Assembly: GCA_964618855.1 (NCBI GenBank)
Contig: CAZUCD010000007.1
Location: forward strand, 1 to 46,806
DNA from: CAZUCD01 sp964618855
GTDB lineage: Bacteria > Sumerlaeota > Sumerlaeia > SLMS01 > JANRJK01
Length of the DNA: 46,806 bases
Reading direction: 5' to 3'
The position numbers were made by a program, and so were the translations under genes. Shown here piece by piece: positions 1 to 9,376 of this stretch (position 1 is its first letter; the number at the start of each line of letters is the position of its first letter). The notes beneath the pieces were generated by a model. That model was not told where the DNA came from and did not search any database. It worked only from the letters and a program-made list of their open reading frames with translations.

Positions 1-13
1 GTCAAGTGCGGGC

Positions 14-40
14 GGGGGAGCGCACCGCGCGCGCTCCCCC
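14..40 (-). terminator. Hairpin downstream of the SPOR/LamG gene
   Basis: A perfect 10-bp inverted repeat (14-23 pairs with 31-40) encloses a 7-nt loop. It starts 11 nt beyond the stop codon of the minus-strand gene that ends at 51. The stem is entirely G/C except for one pair. No T-tract follows, so intrinsic termination is inferred only from the stem and its position. It could equally protect the 3' end of the transcript. Confidence 0.55.
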
Positions 41-50
41 CCGAATCGGC

Positions 51-3000
51 TCAACTCGCTCGATAGATGCGGACGTTGTCCAGCAACAGGATGCCGACCG
101 TCTGGCTGTTGTCGCGGATCGACAGCGTGTTCAGGACCTTGGGCGCCTGGTTCAGCTTCACGCCCACCGCCACGGGCACTTCATCGACCCAGCCGTCAAC
201 AAGGCTGCGGGGAAGGTCGATGATGTAGCGCACGTGAACCCACTTCTTGAAGTCGTAGGGGGTCTGGGAGTTCTGCAGGCGAAGGGTCGGCGGGCCGGAC
301 TGGTTCGTTCGGTGGACGATCGTGGAGACAGCCTGGCGGAAGTCCTCGTCCTTCTCGATGTAGAAACCGATGAGGTAGCGGTTCTTGTCGTCGCAGCGGA
401 TGTCGAACTCGAGTCCGATCTTGCCGCTCGCATCAGGGAACTTGAGGGAGTAGTAGGCGCTTCCGGCCCCGGCCTTCTTCTCGAACCGCAGACAGCGGCC
501 CTGGCCCTGACCCGCGCCTCCCTCGACCACCTCGAGGGTCGAGTAGTCGTACTTGCCCTTCCAACCGCGGGGGGAATCGCCGACGCGCTCGTCGTTGAAG
601 AGCTGTTCGTAGAAGACGCCCGGCGGGAAGGCACCCCGCACATAGTTCTGGCCGGATGAGGACACTGGATGGAGGGGGATGTTGGTCGATGAAGGCATCC
701 TGAACTCGGAGGACGGCATCTCGACGAAGTTTGGGGGCTCCATGCCGCCGCCGCTTTCCACGCCGAGGGGCGTGGATTCGGGGCGCCGCACCATGCCGGA
801 ACTCGGACCTGCCGGCACGGGCGAAGGTGTCGCCGGGGCGATCATGCCCGGAGTCGGCGCCGGGGAAGTGACGCCGGGTCGGATGCGTTCATTGCCGTCC
901 ATCGGGACGCGCTGCGGCGCGGGGGAGGTGGGGAGGACTCCCGGGATGTTGAGGCCGGCATCGGCATCGTCCTGCACGACGGGCAGCGGGGTCGAGGATG
1001 CGGCATGACCCTGCGGGACGGGCGTGCTCGAGCGTGCCTGTGCGGGCACGGGCGTGGCCTCGGGGGTGAAGACGGGCGCCGGTCCGAGACCTTGAAGGGA
1101 ACCGGAAAGCCCCCCCCCCGGGATCGGCCGGGGCGTACTGCCGGAAATGCCCGGCGTCGGGCGCGCGATCGGTGCGGAGGAACGCTGTGCGTTGCGCGCG
1201 CGCAGCGTAAAGACGAAGAACCCGATCGCGCCGATCAGAGCGATGGCTACAACCACGCCGATGATGATCACGAGCGTGTTGCCGCCGCCCGAGTCCTCGC
1301 CCGGGGGCGGGGTCGGCGGCGCTGCGAGCGTCGCGCTGATGCGCGCCGACTCGCGGCGGGAGTCCTCGTACAACGGCCCCGTCGTCATGATCCGGCGGAC
1401 GGTCTCCCAGTGCGCCAGGGCGCCGCGGAGGTCGCCCGCGGCCTCCGCCGCGCGGGCATCGTTCGCCGCCTTCTGCGCCTGCTCGACGGGGCTGACCTGC
1501 GATGCGCCGCGGAGCTGTTCCAACCTTCCCAGCATCAGAGAGATGGCCGGATTGGAGGGGTCGGTCGCGCGCAGTTCGTTCAGGGCGCGCTCGGCGTCGG
1601 GGATCCGGCGCTGGTCCGCCATCTGGTTGAATTCCGCGATCAGGTTCTTCGCCTTCACCTCCCGCACGCGCTGCTGCTCGACCTGCGACGTGACGTCCGC
1701 GAGCAGGCGCCTCGTCTCCTCGCTGCGCCGCGCGATCTCGGCCTGCGCCTGCGCGAGCTCGCCGGATTCGGCTGCCTTCGCCTGCAGGTCGATCAGCGAT
1801 TGGATCTCGGACACCTGGGATTGGGAGAGGCTCTTGCCTGCCGCCTGGGCTGCCTGCTTGATCTGCTCCGCCGTCACCGGGTTCGTTTGGAAGGTCGTTG
1901 CAAGGTCGGAGATCGGCACGTTCTCCTCGACCCGCGCGTTCTTGTAGGCGCCCGAGGTGAGGTTCGCGGCGTAGCGTTCCGCGGGCTCGCGCTTGGTGTA
2001 GTTCGCGCCGGCGTAGACGACGAACCGCCCCCCGCGCTCGACCACCTCGATCGGGTAGATGCCCTCGAGGCCCATGCGGGCCTTCAGCAGGTCGGCCGAT
2101 TCCCTGTCGCCGAAATCCTCGACCCGGACGCGGATCGCGGACGTCGCCGCGGTGCCACGGGGACCCGAGGATTCAACCACGTACTCAACCCCCGCGATGG
2201 CGAGGCCCTGCTCGTTGCCGAGCGCCTCCGCCGCGCGGAGCGCTTCGGGCTCGGTCGTGTAGCGTCCGACATAGACGGTGTACTCGCCCACCTCGTTCGC
2301 CACGATGGTGACATCACGGATGCCGTCGCTCTCCAGCTCGCGCGCGCGCATCTCAGCGTCGCCGCGCCGCATGTTAGAGAGGATCGAAACACGCCAGTCC
2401 CCGCCCGCGGAGCTGCCGCCACGGGGTGTCGCCGGTGTCGCCACCGGTGTCGGGACGGCGCCCGTGCCCGAGCTTGCGCCGGGCTTCGTGATCCGGAAGT
2501 CGTCAAACGTCGCCTGCGAGAACAACTGCCCGACGCCGCCGGGACCGCGAGGAAAGGTCGGATCGTTCGCGCTGATGACGTCCGTTCCATTGAGCGACAC
2601 GGTCAGGTTCGGCCCGCGCACGGTGAGCGCGAACTCATATGGGCCGGAGTTCGGCACGTCGAATCCGGGTACGGTGGCTCCGCGCGTCGTCGAGATGACG
2701 GCCAGCGGGCTCTCCGCCCCGCCCGAGAACTTCACCAACTCGATCTCGCGGGCACCCGGAACGCCTCCCTCGGGCGCCACGGACGTGAGGCTCGCAAAGT
2801 AGAAGTTGTTCGCGTCCACGAACCGGGCGACGAGCATCAGCCGTCCGCCCTGGTCCGGATCCAGCGGCGTGATCTTTGCCGAGACCGTGTAGTCCGCCCA
2901 ACTCAGCGAGCCCGGCGTCTCGACGATCAGGTAGCTGGCGCCGATGGGATAGTTGTTCCCGTTGCCGGTGTTGAGCTTGCCGCCGTCTATGAACCAGAAA

Positions 3001-3206
3001 TCCGGGGTCGCGGCGCCCAGCACGCGCCACTTCGGCGGGCGCTGACCATTCGCTCCCGTGAAACTATCCTCGTGGAACACTTCCTGGGCGGGAGTCAGCC
3101 CGCCCAACAGCGCCAGGACCAGCGCCAACGCCATGCGCACGATCCCTCCCCGGGCGCTGGCCAGATGCCTACAGTTGCGTCCTGAAGTTTCGATGGTCCG
3201 CGACAT
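51..3206 (-). CDS. Exported/membrane protein: LamG-like, two SPOR domains, TPR, TM, LamG-like
   Basis: About 1051 aa from this ATG. An Arg-containing N-region precedes the hydrophobic run ALALVLALLGGL, which looks like a signal peptide. Residues about 42-242 form a beta-rich LamG/DUF1080-like module ending in FDDFRI. Two SPOR-like repeats follow (about 267-345 and 357-427; cores WRVSIL and AIRVRVEDFG), then a coiled coil (450-510), two TPR-like helical pairs (514-620), a transmembrane helix (641-669), a long Pro/Ser/Thr-rich linker and a second LamG-like domain (856-1050, ending LLLDNVRIYRAS). SPOR domains bind denuded peptidoglycan, so an envelope or septal role is inferred. An ATG at 3134 has a better Shine-Dalgarno (GGAGGG, 9 nt) and is a real alternative; it would shorten the signal peptide. 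Transcribed divergently from dnaX. I do not recognise the whole architecture. Confidence 0.8.
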   Translation of the reverse strand: MSRTIETSGRNCRHLASARGGIVRMALALVLALLGGLTPAQEVFHEDSFTGANGQRPPKWRVLGAATPDFWFIDGGKLNTGNGNNYPIGASYLIVETPGSLSWADYTVSAKITPLDPDQGGRLMLVARFVDANNFYFASLTSVAPEGGVPGAREIELVKFSGGAESPLAVISTTRGATVPGFDVPNSGPYEFALTVRGPNLTVSLNGTDVISANDPTFPRGPGGVGQLFSQATFDDFRITKPGASSGTGAVPTPVATPATPRGGSSAGGDWRVSILSNMRRGDAEMRARELESDGIRDVTIVANEVGEYTVYVGRYTTEPEALRAAEALGNEQGLAIAGVEYVVESSGPRGTAATSAIRVRVEDFGDRESADLLKARMGLEGIYPIEVVERGGRFVVYAGANYTKREPAERYAANLTSGAYKNARVEENVPISDLATTFQTNPVTAEQIKQAAQAAGKSLSQSQVSEIQSLIDLQAKAAESGELAQAQAEIARRSEETRRLLADVTSQVEQQRVREVKAKNLIAEFNQMADQRRIPDAERALNELRATDPSNPAISLMLGRLEQLRGASQVSPVEQAQKAANDARAAEAAGDLRGALAHWETVRRIMTTGPLYEDSRRESARISATLAAPPTPPPGEDSGGGNTLVIIIGVVVAIALIGAIGFFVFTLRARNAQRSSAPIARPTPGISGSTPRPIPGGGLSGSLQGLGPAPVFTPEATPVPAQARSSTPVPQGHAASSTPLPVVQDDADAGLNIPGVLPTSPAPQRVPMDGNERIRPGVTSPAPTPGMIAPATPSPVPAGPSSGMVRRPESTPLGVESGGGMEPPNFVEMPSSEFRMPSSTNIPLHPVSSSGQNYVRGAFPPGVFYEQLFNDERVGDSPRGWKGKYDYSTLEVVEGGAGQGQGRCLRFEKKAGAGSAYYSLKFPDASGKIGLEFDIRCDDKNRYLIGFYIEKDEDFRQAVSTIVHRTNQSGPPTLRLQNSQTPYDFKKWVHVRYIIDLPRSLVDGWVDEVPVAVGVKLNQAPKVLNTLSIRDNSQTVGILLLDNVRIYRAS

Positions 3207-3349
3207 TGAGTCCCTGCCGTTTGATGGTTGGCATTGTCCAAGATGGGGCAGGTGAGATTCTTGCCGCAAGGCGGTTCTCCGCACTTGACCCACCGCCCCG
3301 CATGGCGAAGAAAAAAAGAAACACCCTCCCGCACCACCCCGGTGACCCC

Positions 3350-4960
3350 ATGACCTCCGTCGCAGACCCCGGCACCGCACCCGAATACCAGGTCATCGCA
3401 AGGCGCTACCGCCCCCGGGACTTCGACGAGGTCGTCGGCCAGCAGACCGTCGTCAAGACGCTGCGCGGGGAACTCCAAAACGACCGTGTCGGCCACGCAT
3501 ACCTCTTCAGCGGGCCGAGGGGGGTCGGCAAGACCAGCATGGCGCGCATCTTCGCCAAGGCGCTCAACTGCGTCAAGGGACCGACGCCGAACCCCTGCGG
3601 CGAGTGCGTCCACTGCCGCGGCATCTCCACCGATTCGGACCTCGACGTGATCGAGGTGGACGCCGCGACCTACAACAAGCGCGAGGAAACCGAGCAGCTC
3701 CTCGACGGCATCGACCGCGCCACCTTCCGCGCCCGCTACAAGGTCTACATCATAGACGAAGTGCACATGTTTTCGATCCATAGCTTCAACGTCCTGTTGA
3801 AGCGCCTGGAGGAGCCACCACCGCGCGTCGTCTTCATCCTGGCGACAACCAACCCTGAGAAGATCCCCGACACGGTCATCTCGCGGTGCCGGCACTGCGT
3901 CTTCGAGAGGATGGAGACTGATCGGATAACGACGCGCCTGTCGGAGATCGCGGACCGCGAGGGCGTAAAGTTTGCACAGGGGCAGAAGGGAGCCATCCTC
4001 GACGCCGTGGCACGGGCAGCGGACGGCGGCATGCGCGATGCTCAGGTCGCGCTCGACCAGCTCATCAGCCTCGGCCACGGCGCGGAGATCACGCTGGACG
4101 TTGCGCGGCAACTCCTGGGCGTCGTGGACCACCAGGTGATGGTCGCGCTCCTGCGCGCCCTTGTGGGCAGGAAAGCCCCGGATGCCCTTGGCCATGTCCA
4201 CGACCTTGTGGAGGGGGGCCGCGACATCCCGCGCTTCGCCAGCGCATTCCTTTCCCTGCTTCGCGACGCCGTGCTGCTCAAGGCGGGAGCGCCAGACAGC
4301 CTACTCGGCGCCAATGCGGAGGCGAGGGCCGAGCTGCGCCCTATCGTCGCTGAGGCGAGCCTCCCCTTCCTGTTGAACGCGACAAACGTCTTCATCGAAC
4401 TCGAGGAGCGCCTCCGCGGCGCGGCTCCTGCACGGTTCGTGCTCGAAATGGCCCTGCTCAAGCTGACAGCGCTGGAGCCGAGGCTGCTCGTTGAGGGGTA
4501 CGCCTCCGGGTCGGGTCCCATTGCCGCCCGGCAGGATGCCGCCACAACCTCGCCGGCGCCGGTGCCGGTGTCATCGGCGTCCATCGCGGCGCCCCCACGC
4601 ATGCCATCCCCCATGGTGGCCGCGTCCCCGACCGCATTTCCGGCAGCGCCGGCGCGGGCGCCCCGCGTGTCTGAGAGTTCGCCGCCGGCCGCGCCGGGGG
4701 GATTCGCAGGGGCCCTCCATGTCGAGCCTGACCCGGATGAACTCCAGGCCGTCGAGGACTACTACCGCACCGCCGTCCCGAACGAGGCGGGTGGAATGGT
4801 GGGTGTTGCCCCGCGGGAGGAGGAATTGTCGTTTGACCAAGTGGCCGAGCGGTACCCAGAGTTTCGCCGCGCCGTCGAACTGGTCACACGCCACCTCGGC
4901 ACCGGTCCCGCCCTGTTCAACGGCAGACCGCTCAAGCCGGGCCCACGCGCGTCTTCCTGA
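3350..4960 (+). CDS. dnaX: DNA polymerase III subunit gamma/tau
   Basis: Clamp-loader AAA+ ATPase that loads the sliding clamp onto DNA. With this start, Walker A GPRGVGKT lies at residues 55-62, and the zinc module is C74, C83, C86 and C89 (C-x8-C-x2-C-x2-C). The DnaX hallmarks YIIDEVHM, LKRLEEPP and the SRC sensor follow. After about residue 380 there is a Pro/Ala-rich linker and a short C-terminal helical part. At about 536 aa it is similar to other tau proteins. The start is uncertain: ATG 3350 gives a short leader before EYQVIARRYRP, while ATG 3302 would add a Lys-rich 16-aa segment. Neither has a clear Shine-Dalgarno. It is the first gene of the classic dnaX-ybaB-recR set. I saw no internal A-rich slippery site that would yield a separate gamma form. 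Confidence 0.95.
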   Translation: MTSVADPGTAPEYQVIARRYRPRDFDEVVGQQTVVKTLRGELQNDRVGHAYLFSGPRGVGKTSMARIFAKALNCVKGPTPNPCGECVHCRGISTDSDLDVIEVDAATYNKREETEQLLDGIDRATFRARYKVYIIDEVHMFSIHSFNVLLKRLEEPPPRVVFILATTNPEKIPDTVISRCRHCVFERMETDRITTRLSEIADREGVKFAQGQKGAILDAVARAADGGMRDAQVALDQLISLGHGAEITLDVARQLLGVVDHQVMVALLRALVGRKAPDALGHVHDLVEGGRDIPRFASAFLSLLRDAVLLKAGAPDSLLGANAEARAELRPIVAEASLPFLLNATNVFIELEERLRGAAPARFVLEMALLKLTALEPRLLVEGYASGSGPIAARQDAATTSPAPVPVSSASIAAPPRMPSPMVAASPTAFPAAPARAPRVSESSPPAAPGGFAGALHVEPDPDELQAVEDYYRTAVPNEAGGMVGVAPREEELSFDQVAERYPEFRRAVELVTRHLGTGPALFNGRPLKPGPRASS

Positions 4961-4989
4961 AGCGCGCGATTCCAGACAGGACTTCCCCC

Positions 4990-5301
4990 ATGATCGACCC
5001 AGGAATGGTCCGCAAGCTCCAGAAGGACCTCACGGACCGGATGACGAAGATTCGCGAGGAGTTGAAGACCCGCGAGGCGGTGGGGAAGGCCGGTGGTGGC
5101 GCGGTCACCGTCACGGCCAACGGCAACTCGGAGATCATTGCGGTCCGCATCAGCCCGGAGGCGATCGATCCGAACGACCCGGAGACGCTGCAGGACCTTG
5201 TGATAGCCGCGACCAATCAAGCCCTCGAGGCGGCGAAGGCCATGCACGAGGACGCCGTCTCCAACCTCACCGGCGGCCTTCACTTCCCGGGCCTCTTCTA
5301 G
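4990..5301 (+). CDS. ybaB: YbaB/EbfC nucleoid-associated protein
   Basis: A 103-aa protein with the family layout: an N-terminal amphipathic helix (KLQKDLTDRMTKIREEL), a central GGGAVTVTANGN hairpin, then VRISPEAIDP and a C-terminal helix. YbaB/EbfC dimers bind DNA and are part of the nucleoid; the exact role is unsettled in most bacteria. It lies 29 nt after dnaX and 24 nt before recR, the usual conserved order, so co-transcription is likely. AGGA about 10 nt before the ATG is a plausible ribosome site. Confidence 0.95.
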   Translation: MIDPGMVRKLQKDLTDRMTKIREELKTREAVGKAGGGAVTVTANGNSEIIAVRISPEAIDPNDPETLQDLVIAATNQALEAAKAMHEDAVSNLTGGLHFPGLF

Positions 5302-5325
5302 CAGGGGGCGCCGGACCGGGACTCG

Positions 5326-5922
5326 ATGCTTCCCAAGTCCGTGGAAAACCTCATGGCTGAGCTCGGCCGCCTGCCCGGCGTGGGCAGGCGCAGTGCCGAA
5401 CGCATGGCCTTTGACCTGCTCGCGCGCTCGCCTGGGCGTCCGCTCGCGCTCGCGCGAGCCCTCGACGCCATGGTTTCGCAGGTGACGGCGTGTCCGCGCT
5501 GCTTCTACTTCGCCGAGGGGGGCGTCTGCCCCCTCTGCACCGATTCGCGCCGCGATGCGGGCATCCTCTGCGTGGTTGAAAGTTCGCTCGACGTCGCCGC
5601 GTTCGACCGAGTGGCAGGCGTGCGCCCCATGTTCCACGTCCTCGGCGGCAGGCTCTCGCCCCTTCGTGACATCGCACCTGCTGACCTGCACGTGGCCGAG
5701 CTCATCGCGCGCGTCCGGTCAGGGGTGGGGGAGGTCATCCTTGCCACGAGCCCGACGGTCGAGGGGGAGGCCACGGCGGTGTACCTGGCCGGCGAACTCG
5801 CCCCCCTTGGAGCCAGGGTCACGCGCATCGGGCGCGGCGTCCCGATGGGGGGCAGCCTCGAGCATTCGGACGTGGAGACGCTCCGCCTTTCGCTCGAGAT
5901 GCGGCGCCCATTTTCGCCATGA
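5326..5922 (+). CDS. recR: Recombination mediator RecR
   Basis: A 198-aa protein, normal for RecR. It has an N-terminal helix-hairpin-helix (LPGVGRRSAERMAFDLL), a four-cysteine zinc finger (C56, C59, C68, C71) and a Toprim domain beginning near ILCVVESSLD. The Walker-like C-terminal region has GRGVPMGGSLEHSD. RecR works with RecF and RecO to load RecA on SSB-coated gaps. Third gene of the dnaX-ybaB-recR set; its stop overlaps the next start (ATGA). Confidence 0.97.
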   Translation: MLPKSVENLMAELGRLPGVGRRSAERMAFDLLARSPGRPLALARALDAMVSQVTACPRCFYFAEGGVCPLCTDSRRDAGILCVVESSLDVAAFDRVAGVRPMFHVLGGRLSPLRDIAPADLHVAELIARVRSGVGEVILATSPTVEGEATAVYLAGELAPLGARVTRIGRGVPMGGSLEHSDVETLRLSLEMRRPFSP

Positions 5923-6701
5923 GCGCCGGCGCGGGTGGGCCGCTCTCGCATCAAAACGACCTCGTGGTTTCGAACATGCCTGCGCGGCGTGCGGCGCGCG
6001 GGGCGGCACTCCTGGAGGGGCGCGCGCTCGCATTGGATGTCCTCGGACGCGACTCGGCCGACTGCGAGTTTCTCTTCGCCATCGAGGGGGCCGTCGATCG
6101 CGAGCTCGCCGGGGCCGCGGAGGCTCGGGGCGTCCCGGTGAGGCTCATCACCGCGCGTGCGCTCGGGAAGCTCTCGACGACGCAGTCGCCCGCGCCGGTG
6201 GCGCTCCTTGTGCGTGCACCCACCGTCGCGCCCCTCGATCACGCGGCACCTCCACCCCGGCTCCTCGTCATGCAGGGCATCGCGGACCCCGGCAACGCCG
6301 GGACGCTCGTCCGGGCGGCCGCGGCGTTCCGGTTCGCGGTGGCCCTCGATGGCGAATGCGTGACGACTTCGAACGAGAAGTTCCTCCGTGCGACGGCGGG
6401 CGTGGCGTTCGCACCGAGCATGTTGTTCAGGGCCGAGCCCGGGGCAGCATCCCAGCTCGCGGCTCCCGGGCTGCTCCTGGCCCTCGACGCATCGGCGCCC
6501 GCGACTCTCGCGGCGACCCTGGCCGCGCGGGGGAAGCGGACGCTCGCCATCGTCGTGGGCAACGAGTCGCGGGGCGTGGACTGGGTGCGCTGGGGAAGTG
6601 CCACGCGTGTCCGCATCCCGATGGCGGGCGGGGTCGAGTCGCTGAATGCGGCCGTGTCCGGGGCCATTGCCATGTACGAGGCCGCCCGCAGTTCAACTTG
6701 A
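5919..6701 (+). CDS. SpoU/TrmH-family RNA 2'-O-methyltransferase
   Basis: A 260-aa trefoil-knot (SPOUT) methyltransferase. The three family motifs are visible: QGIADPGNAGTLVRAA (motif 1, with the RNA-binding Asn/Arg), IVVGNESRGV (motif 2) and VRIPMAGGVESLNAAVSGAI (motif 3). The N-terminal 100 residues correspond to the substrate-binding extension seen in RlmB/TsnR-type enzymes. It methylates a ribose 2'-OH on rRNA or tRNA, but the target cannot be assigned. The start overlaps the recR stop by 4 nt, suggesting translational coupling. Confidence 0.9.
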   Translation: MSAGAGGPLSHQNDLVVSNMPARRAARGAALLEGRALALDVLGRDSADCEFLFAIEGAVDRELAGAAEARGVPVRLITARALGKLSTTQSPAPVALLVRAPTVAPLDHAAPPPRLLVMQGIADPGNAGTLVRAAAAFRFAVALDGECVTTSNEKFLRATAGVAFAPSMLFRAEPGAASQLAAPGLLLALDASAPATLAATLAARGKRTLAIVVGNESRGVDWVRWGSATRVRIPMAGGVESLNAAVSGAIAMYEAARSST

Positions 6702-6755
6702 GGCGCAGGCCGCACGGGGGCAGATAGTGGCGGGGATGCCACCCGCGGACCACAC

Positions 6756-8054
6756 ATGATCTCCCCCTGGGACTGCCTCTACGCGGCCGCACTCCCGGCC
6801 TATGCGCCGGTGATCGCGTACAAGCGCGCCCGCCATGGCAAGTACCGCGAGTCCCTGCCCGCGATGCTCGGCAAGCGCCTCCCCGAGATTCCCGCGGAGC
6901 CGGGAGTGTTCCGGTGCTGGCTCCATTCGGTCTCGGTAGGGGAGACCGTTGCCGCGGGGGCGCTCTACCACGAGCTGCGACGCCGCAACATCCGGTGGAA
7001 GTATCTCTCCACCACCACCACTGAGACTGGGCAGCAGCAGGCCCTCAAGTCGCTCGCGACCGCGGAGGCCCATGCCTATGCCCCCGCCGACTTCTCCTGG
7101 ATCGTCCGCAGGTTCCTCGACGCGTACAAGCCTTCCATGCTTGTGCTCCTCGAAACCGAACTCTGGCCGAATCTCCTGACCGAATGCGGGCGCCGCGGCA
7201 TCCCCGTGTTCCTAGCCAATGGCAAGCTGAGCGCAGGATCGGCCATTAGGTACCGGCAGCTCGCCCCGTTCCTCCGCCCGGCCCTTGGCTCGATCCGGCT
7301 GTTCCTCATGCAGACGGACACTTTCGCCGAACGCATGGCGGGCGTCCTGGGTTCGGACGAGGGGATCCACGTGACCGGAAACGTGAAGTTCGACGCGCTC
7401 CCCCCGACGCTCTCGCACAAGGAACGGGCCGACCTGAGGCGCTCGTGGGCGGTCGAGGACCACGAGGTCGTGCTCATCGCGGGCAGCACGCACGAGGGGG
7501 AGGAAATCCTCGTCTGCGAGGTGTACAAGGAGCTCCGTGGGCGCGGCCTCCCCGTGCGGCTTGTGATCGCGCCCCGACACCCGGAACGCTTTGGCGATGT
7601 GGCTGCAATCCTTAGGGACGAATTTGACTCCGTGCACAGCCTCAGCACGGGTCCCGTGGCGGACAGGGCGAGCCGTCCCGTCCTCCTCCTGGACCGGATG
7701 AGGGAGCTGGGCCGCGCCTACGGCGGCGCGGACATCGCCCTCCTGGGCGGAAGCTGGGTGAACATCGGGGGCCACAACCTCCTCGAGGCCGCGGTCCACG
7801 GAATTCCCGTGCTGCACGGCCCTCACATGCAGAACCAGCCCGAGATCCTGCGCCTGCTGGCTGATGCCGGGGGATGCCTTGGAACGACGGAGCACAACCT
7901 CGCGGGAGTGGTGGGCGACCTTGTGGCGAGCCGCGAGAGGCGGGACGAGATTGGAGCGCGCGGCGCGCACGCGGCGGAGCACAACCGCGGCGCGTCCGCT
8001 CGCTCGGTCGAACTGATCGAGGGATGGCTGCGCGGAGCCGGCATGATCTCGTGA
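6756..8054 (+). CDS. waaA: 3-deoxy-D-manno-octulosonic acid (Kdo) transferase
   Basis: A 432-aa GT-B glycosyltransferase that adds Kdo to lipid A at the inner membrane. Family signatures are present: a hydrophobic N-terminal anchor, WLHSVSVGE (catalytic Glu), LLETELWPN, the GSTHEGEE and APRHPER motifs of the nucleotide-sugar domain, and GGSWVNIGGHNLLE near the C-terminus. The gene implies a lipopolysaccharide-type outer membrane. It follows the SpoU gene after a 54-nt gap and shares a GTGA overlap with the MFS gene. Confidence 0.95.
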   Translation: MISPWDCLYAAALPAYAPVIAYKRARHGKYRESLPAMLGKRLPEIPAEPGVFRCWLHSVSVGETVAAGALYHELRRRNIRWKYLSTTTTETGQQQALKSLATAEAHAYAPADFSWIVRRFLDAYKPSMLVLLETELWPNLLTECGRRGIPVFLANGKLSAGSAIRYRQLAPFLRPALGSIRLFLMQTDTFAERMAGVLGSDEGIHVTGNVKFDALPPTLSHKERADLRRSWAVEDHEVVLIAGSTHEGEEILVCEVYKELRGRGLPVRLVIAPRHPERFGDVAAILRDEFDSVHSLSTGPVADRASRPVLLLDRMRELGRAYGGADIALLGGSWVNIGGHNLLEAAVHGIPVLHGPHMQNQPEILRLLADAGGCLGTTEHNLAGVVGDLVASRERRDEIGARGAHAAEHNRGASARSVELIEGWLRGAGMIS

Positions 8055-9316
8055 GCGACACCGACGCGGGGGCGGAGTCGACCTCTCCATTTGCTGCGGC
8101 ACTCATGCAGCGCTACCGCAGGAGCGCGTGGGCCATTCCCGGCTACCGCAGGCTCCAGTTGGGCAACACCGTCCTGAACTTCGGGCGATTTGTGGAGCAG
8201 GTCGCGCAGTCATACCTGGTCTTCCAGCTCACGGGCAGCGCGGCCTGGGTGGGCGCGCACGCGTTCTTCTCGAACGCGCCGATGATGCTCTTTGCGCTCC
8301 CATCCGGCGCGATCGCGGACCGCTTCGACAGGCGCCTCGTTGTGCTCGGGCTCGCCGGCGTGTGGGCCGCGCTCGCCACGGCGATCGCCATCCTCGGCTG
8401 GAAGGCGCTCCTGACGGCGCCGATGGTGATCGTGTTCACGACGCTGGAGGGCTTCTGCGCCGCCGGCGTGCGCCCTGTCCTCTCCGCCTCCCTTCAGGAC
8501 GTCGTCGGGCGCGAGCACCTCACCTCTGCCCTCGCCGCGAACAGCGTCTCGTTCAACATGGCGCGCCTGTGCGGCCCCGCGCTGGGGGGGCTGCTCATCG
8601 AGCACTATGGCGTGCGGCTTTCCTTTGCGCTCAATGCAGCCGCGTTTCTCGTCGTCCTTTCGGCGTTCGTCGGCCTGCGGCTCGGGAGCGGTTCCGGGTC
8701 GAGGGGCTCGCTCGCATCCGAGATCCTCGAGGCGTTCCGGTACGGGCTCGCGCACCGCGGACTGCGTCGCATCTGGTGGGGGACGGCACTGTTTTGTTTC
8801 CTGGCGGGTCCCATTCAGGGCATTCTCGTGGTCTTCACGAAGCAGGCGCTCGGCGGGGACGCGCGGGCCTACGGCTCCCTCCTCAGTTCCATGGCGCTCG
8901 GGGCGCTTGCGGGGGCCGGGATCGCGGCGCACGCCCCGTCGCGGATCCCGCGCCACCGACTGATTCCCGGGGCGATTGCCTGCTACGCCATTGCGGGCAT
9001 CGCGTTCTCTCAGGCAAGGCTCTATCCGGTGGCCGTCGTGTTCATGGTGCTCGTCGGCGTGTTTCACTCGACGATGCTCATTTCCTCGATGACGGCGGTC
9101 CAGCTTCTGGCACCCGACGGCATGCGCGGCCGCATAATCAGCGTGCAGATGACCATGTTTGGGGCGATGCCCGCGGGGAGTGGGCTCGCCGGCATGGTCG
9201 CGGCACATGTGGGCGCCGCGTGGACCATCCTCGGCGCGATGGTCGCCCTGCTTGCGCTGGGGGTGTACACCCTCGCGGCGCCCGTGCGGGAGATCGACCA
9301 GCCGGCCGGGGCCTAG
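8051..9316 (+). CDS. MFS transporter (EntS/MFS_3-like)
   Basis: About 421 aa with around twelve hydrophobic segments. The family A-motif-like loop GAIADRFDRRLVVL lies after TM2, and GRIISVQMTMFG is typical of the EntS/MFS_3 exporter group. The substrate cannot be predicted. GTG at 8051 overlaps the waaA stop (GTGA) and is preferred. An in-frame ATG at 8105 would trim 18 polar residues. Being coupled to waaA may point to an envelope-related substrate, but that is inference. The gene converges on ispF with about 60 nt between them. Confidence 0.85.
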   Translation: MSDTDAGAESTSPFAAALMQRYRRSAWAIPGYRRLQLGNTVLNFGRFVEQVAQSYLVFQLTGSAAWVGAHAFFSNAPMMLFALPSGAIADRFDRRLVVLGLAGVWAALATAIAILGWKALLTAPMVIVFTTLEGFCAAGVRPVLSASLQDVVGREHLTSALAANSVSFNMARLCGPALGGLLIEHYGVRLSFALNAAAFLVVLSAFVGLRLGSGSGSRGSLASEILEAFRYGLAHRGLRRIWWGTALFCFLAGPIQGILVVFTKQALGGDARAYGSLLSSMALGALAGAGIAAHAPSRIPRHRLIPGAIACYAIAGIAFSQARLYPVAVVFMVLVGVFHSTMLISSMTAVQLLAPDGMRGRIISVQMTMFGAMPAGSGLAGMVAAHVGAAWTILGAMVALLALGVYTLAAPVREIDQPAGA

Positions 9317-9376
9317 TCGCTCCGGACGCGGGCTCTCACCGCAGCAGGCCTGGGCTGGCCCCCTCCGCCGGGCGCC

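Noticed and set aside
1005..3185. Long plus-strand open frame antisense to the SPOR/LamG gene
   Set aside because: Arg/Gly/Ala-rich with no domain pattern; typical of an antisense frame in GC-rich DNA.
3311..3317. A7 run near the dnaX start as a tau/gamma slippery site
   Set aside because: It lies at or before the start codon, not in the middle of the gene where gamma-generating shifts occur.
4762..5691. 309-aa minus-strand frame opposite dnaX-ybaB-recR
   Set aside because: Shadow of three well-identified genes; no coherent protein features.
6727..6742. Small GTGGC...GCCAC hairpin between the SpoU gene and waaA
   Set aside because: Only 5 bp with a 6-nt loop in GC-rich DNA; expected by chance.
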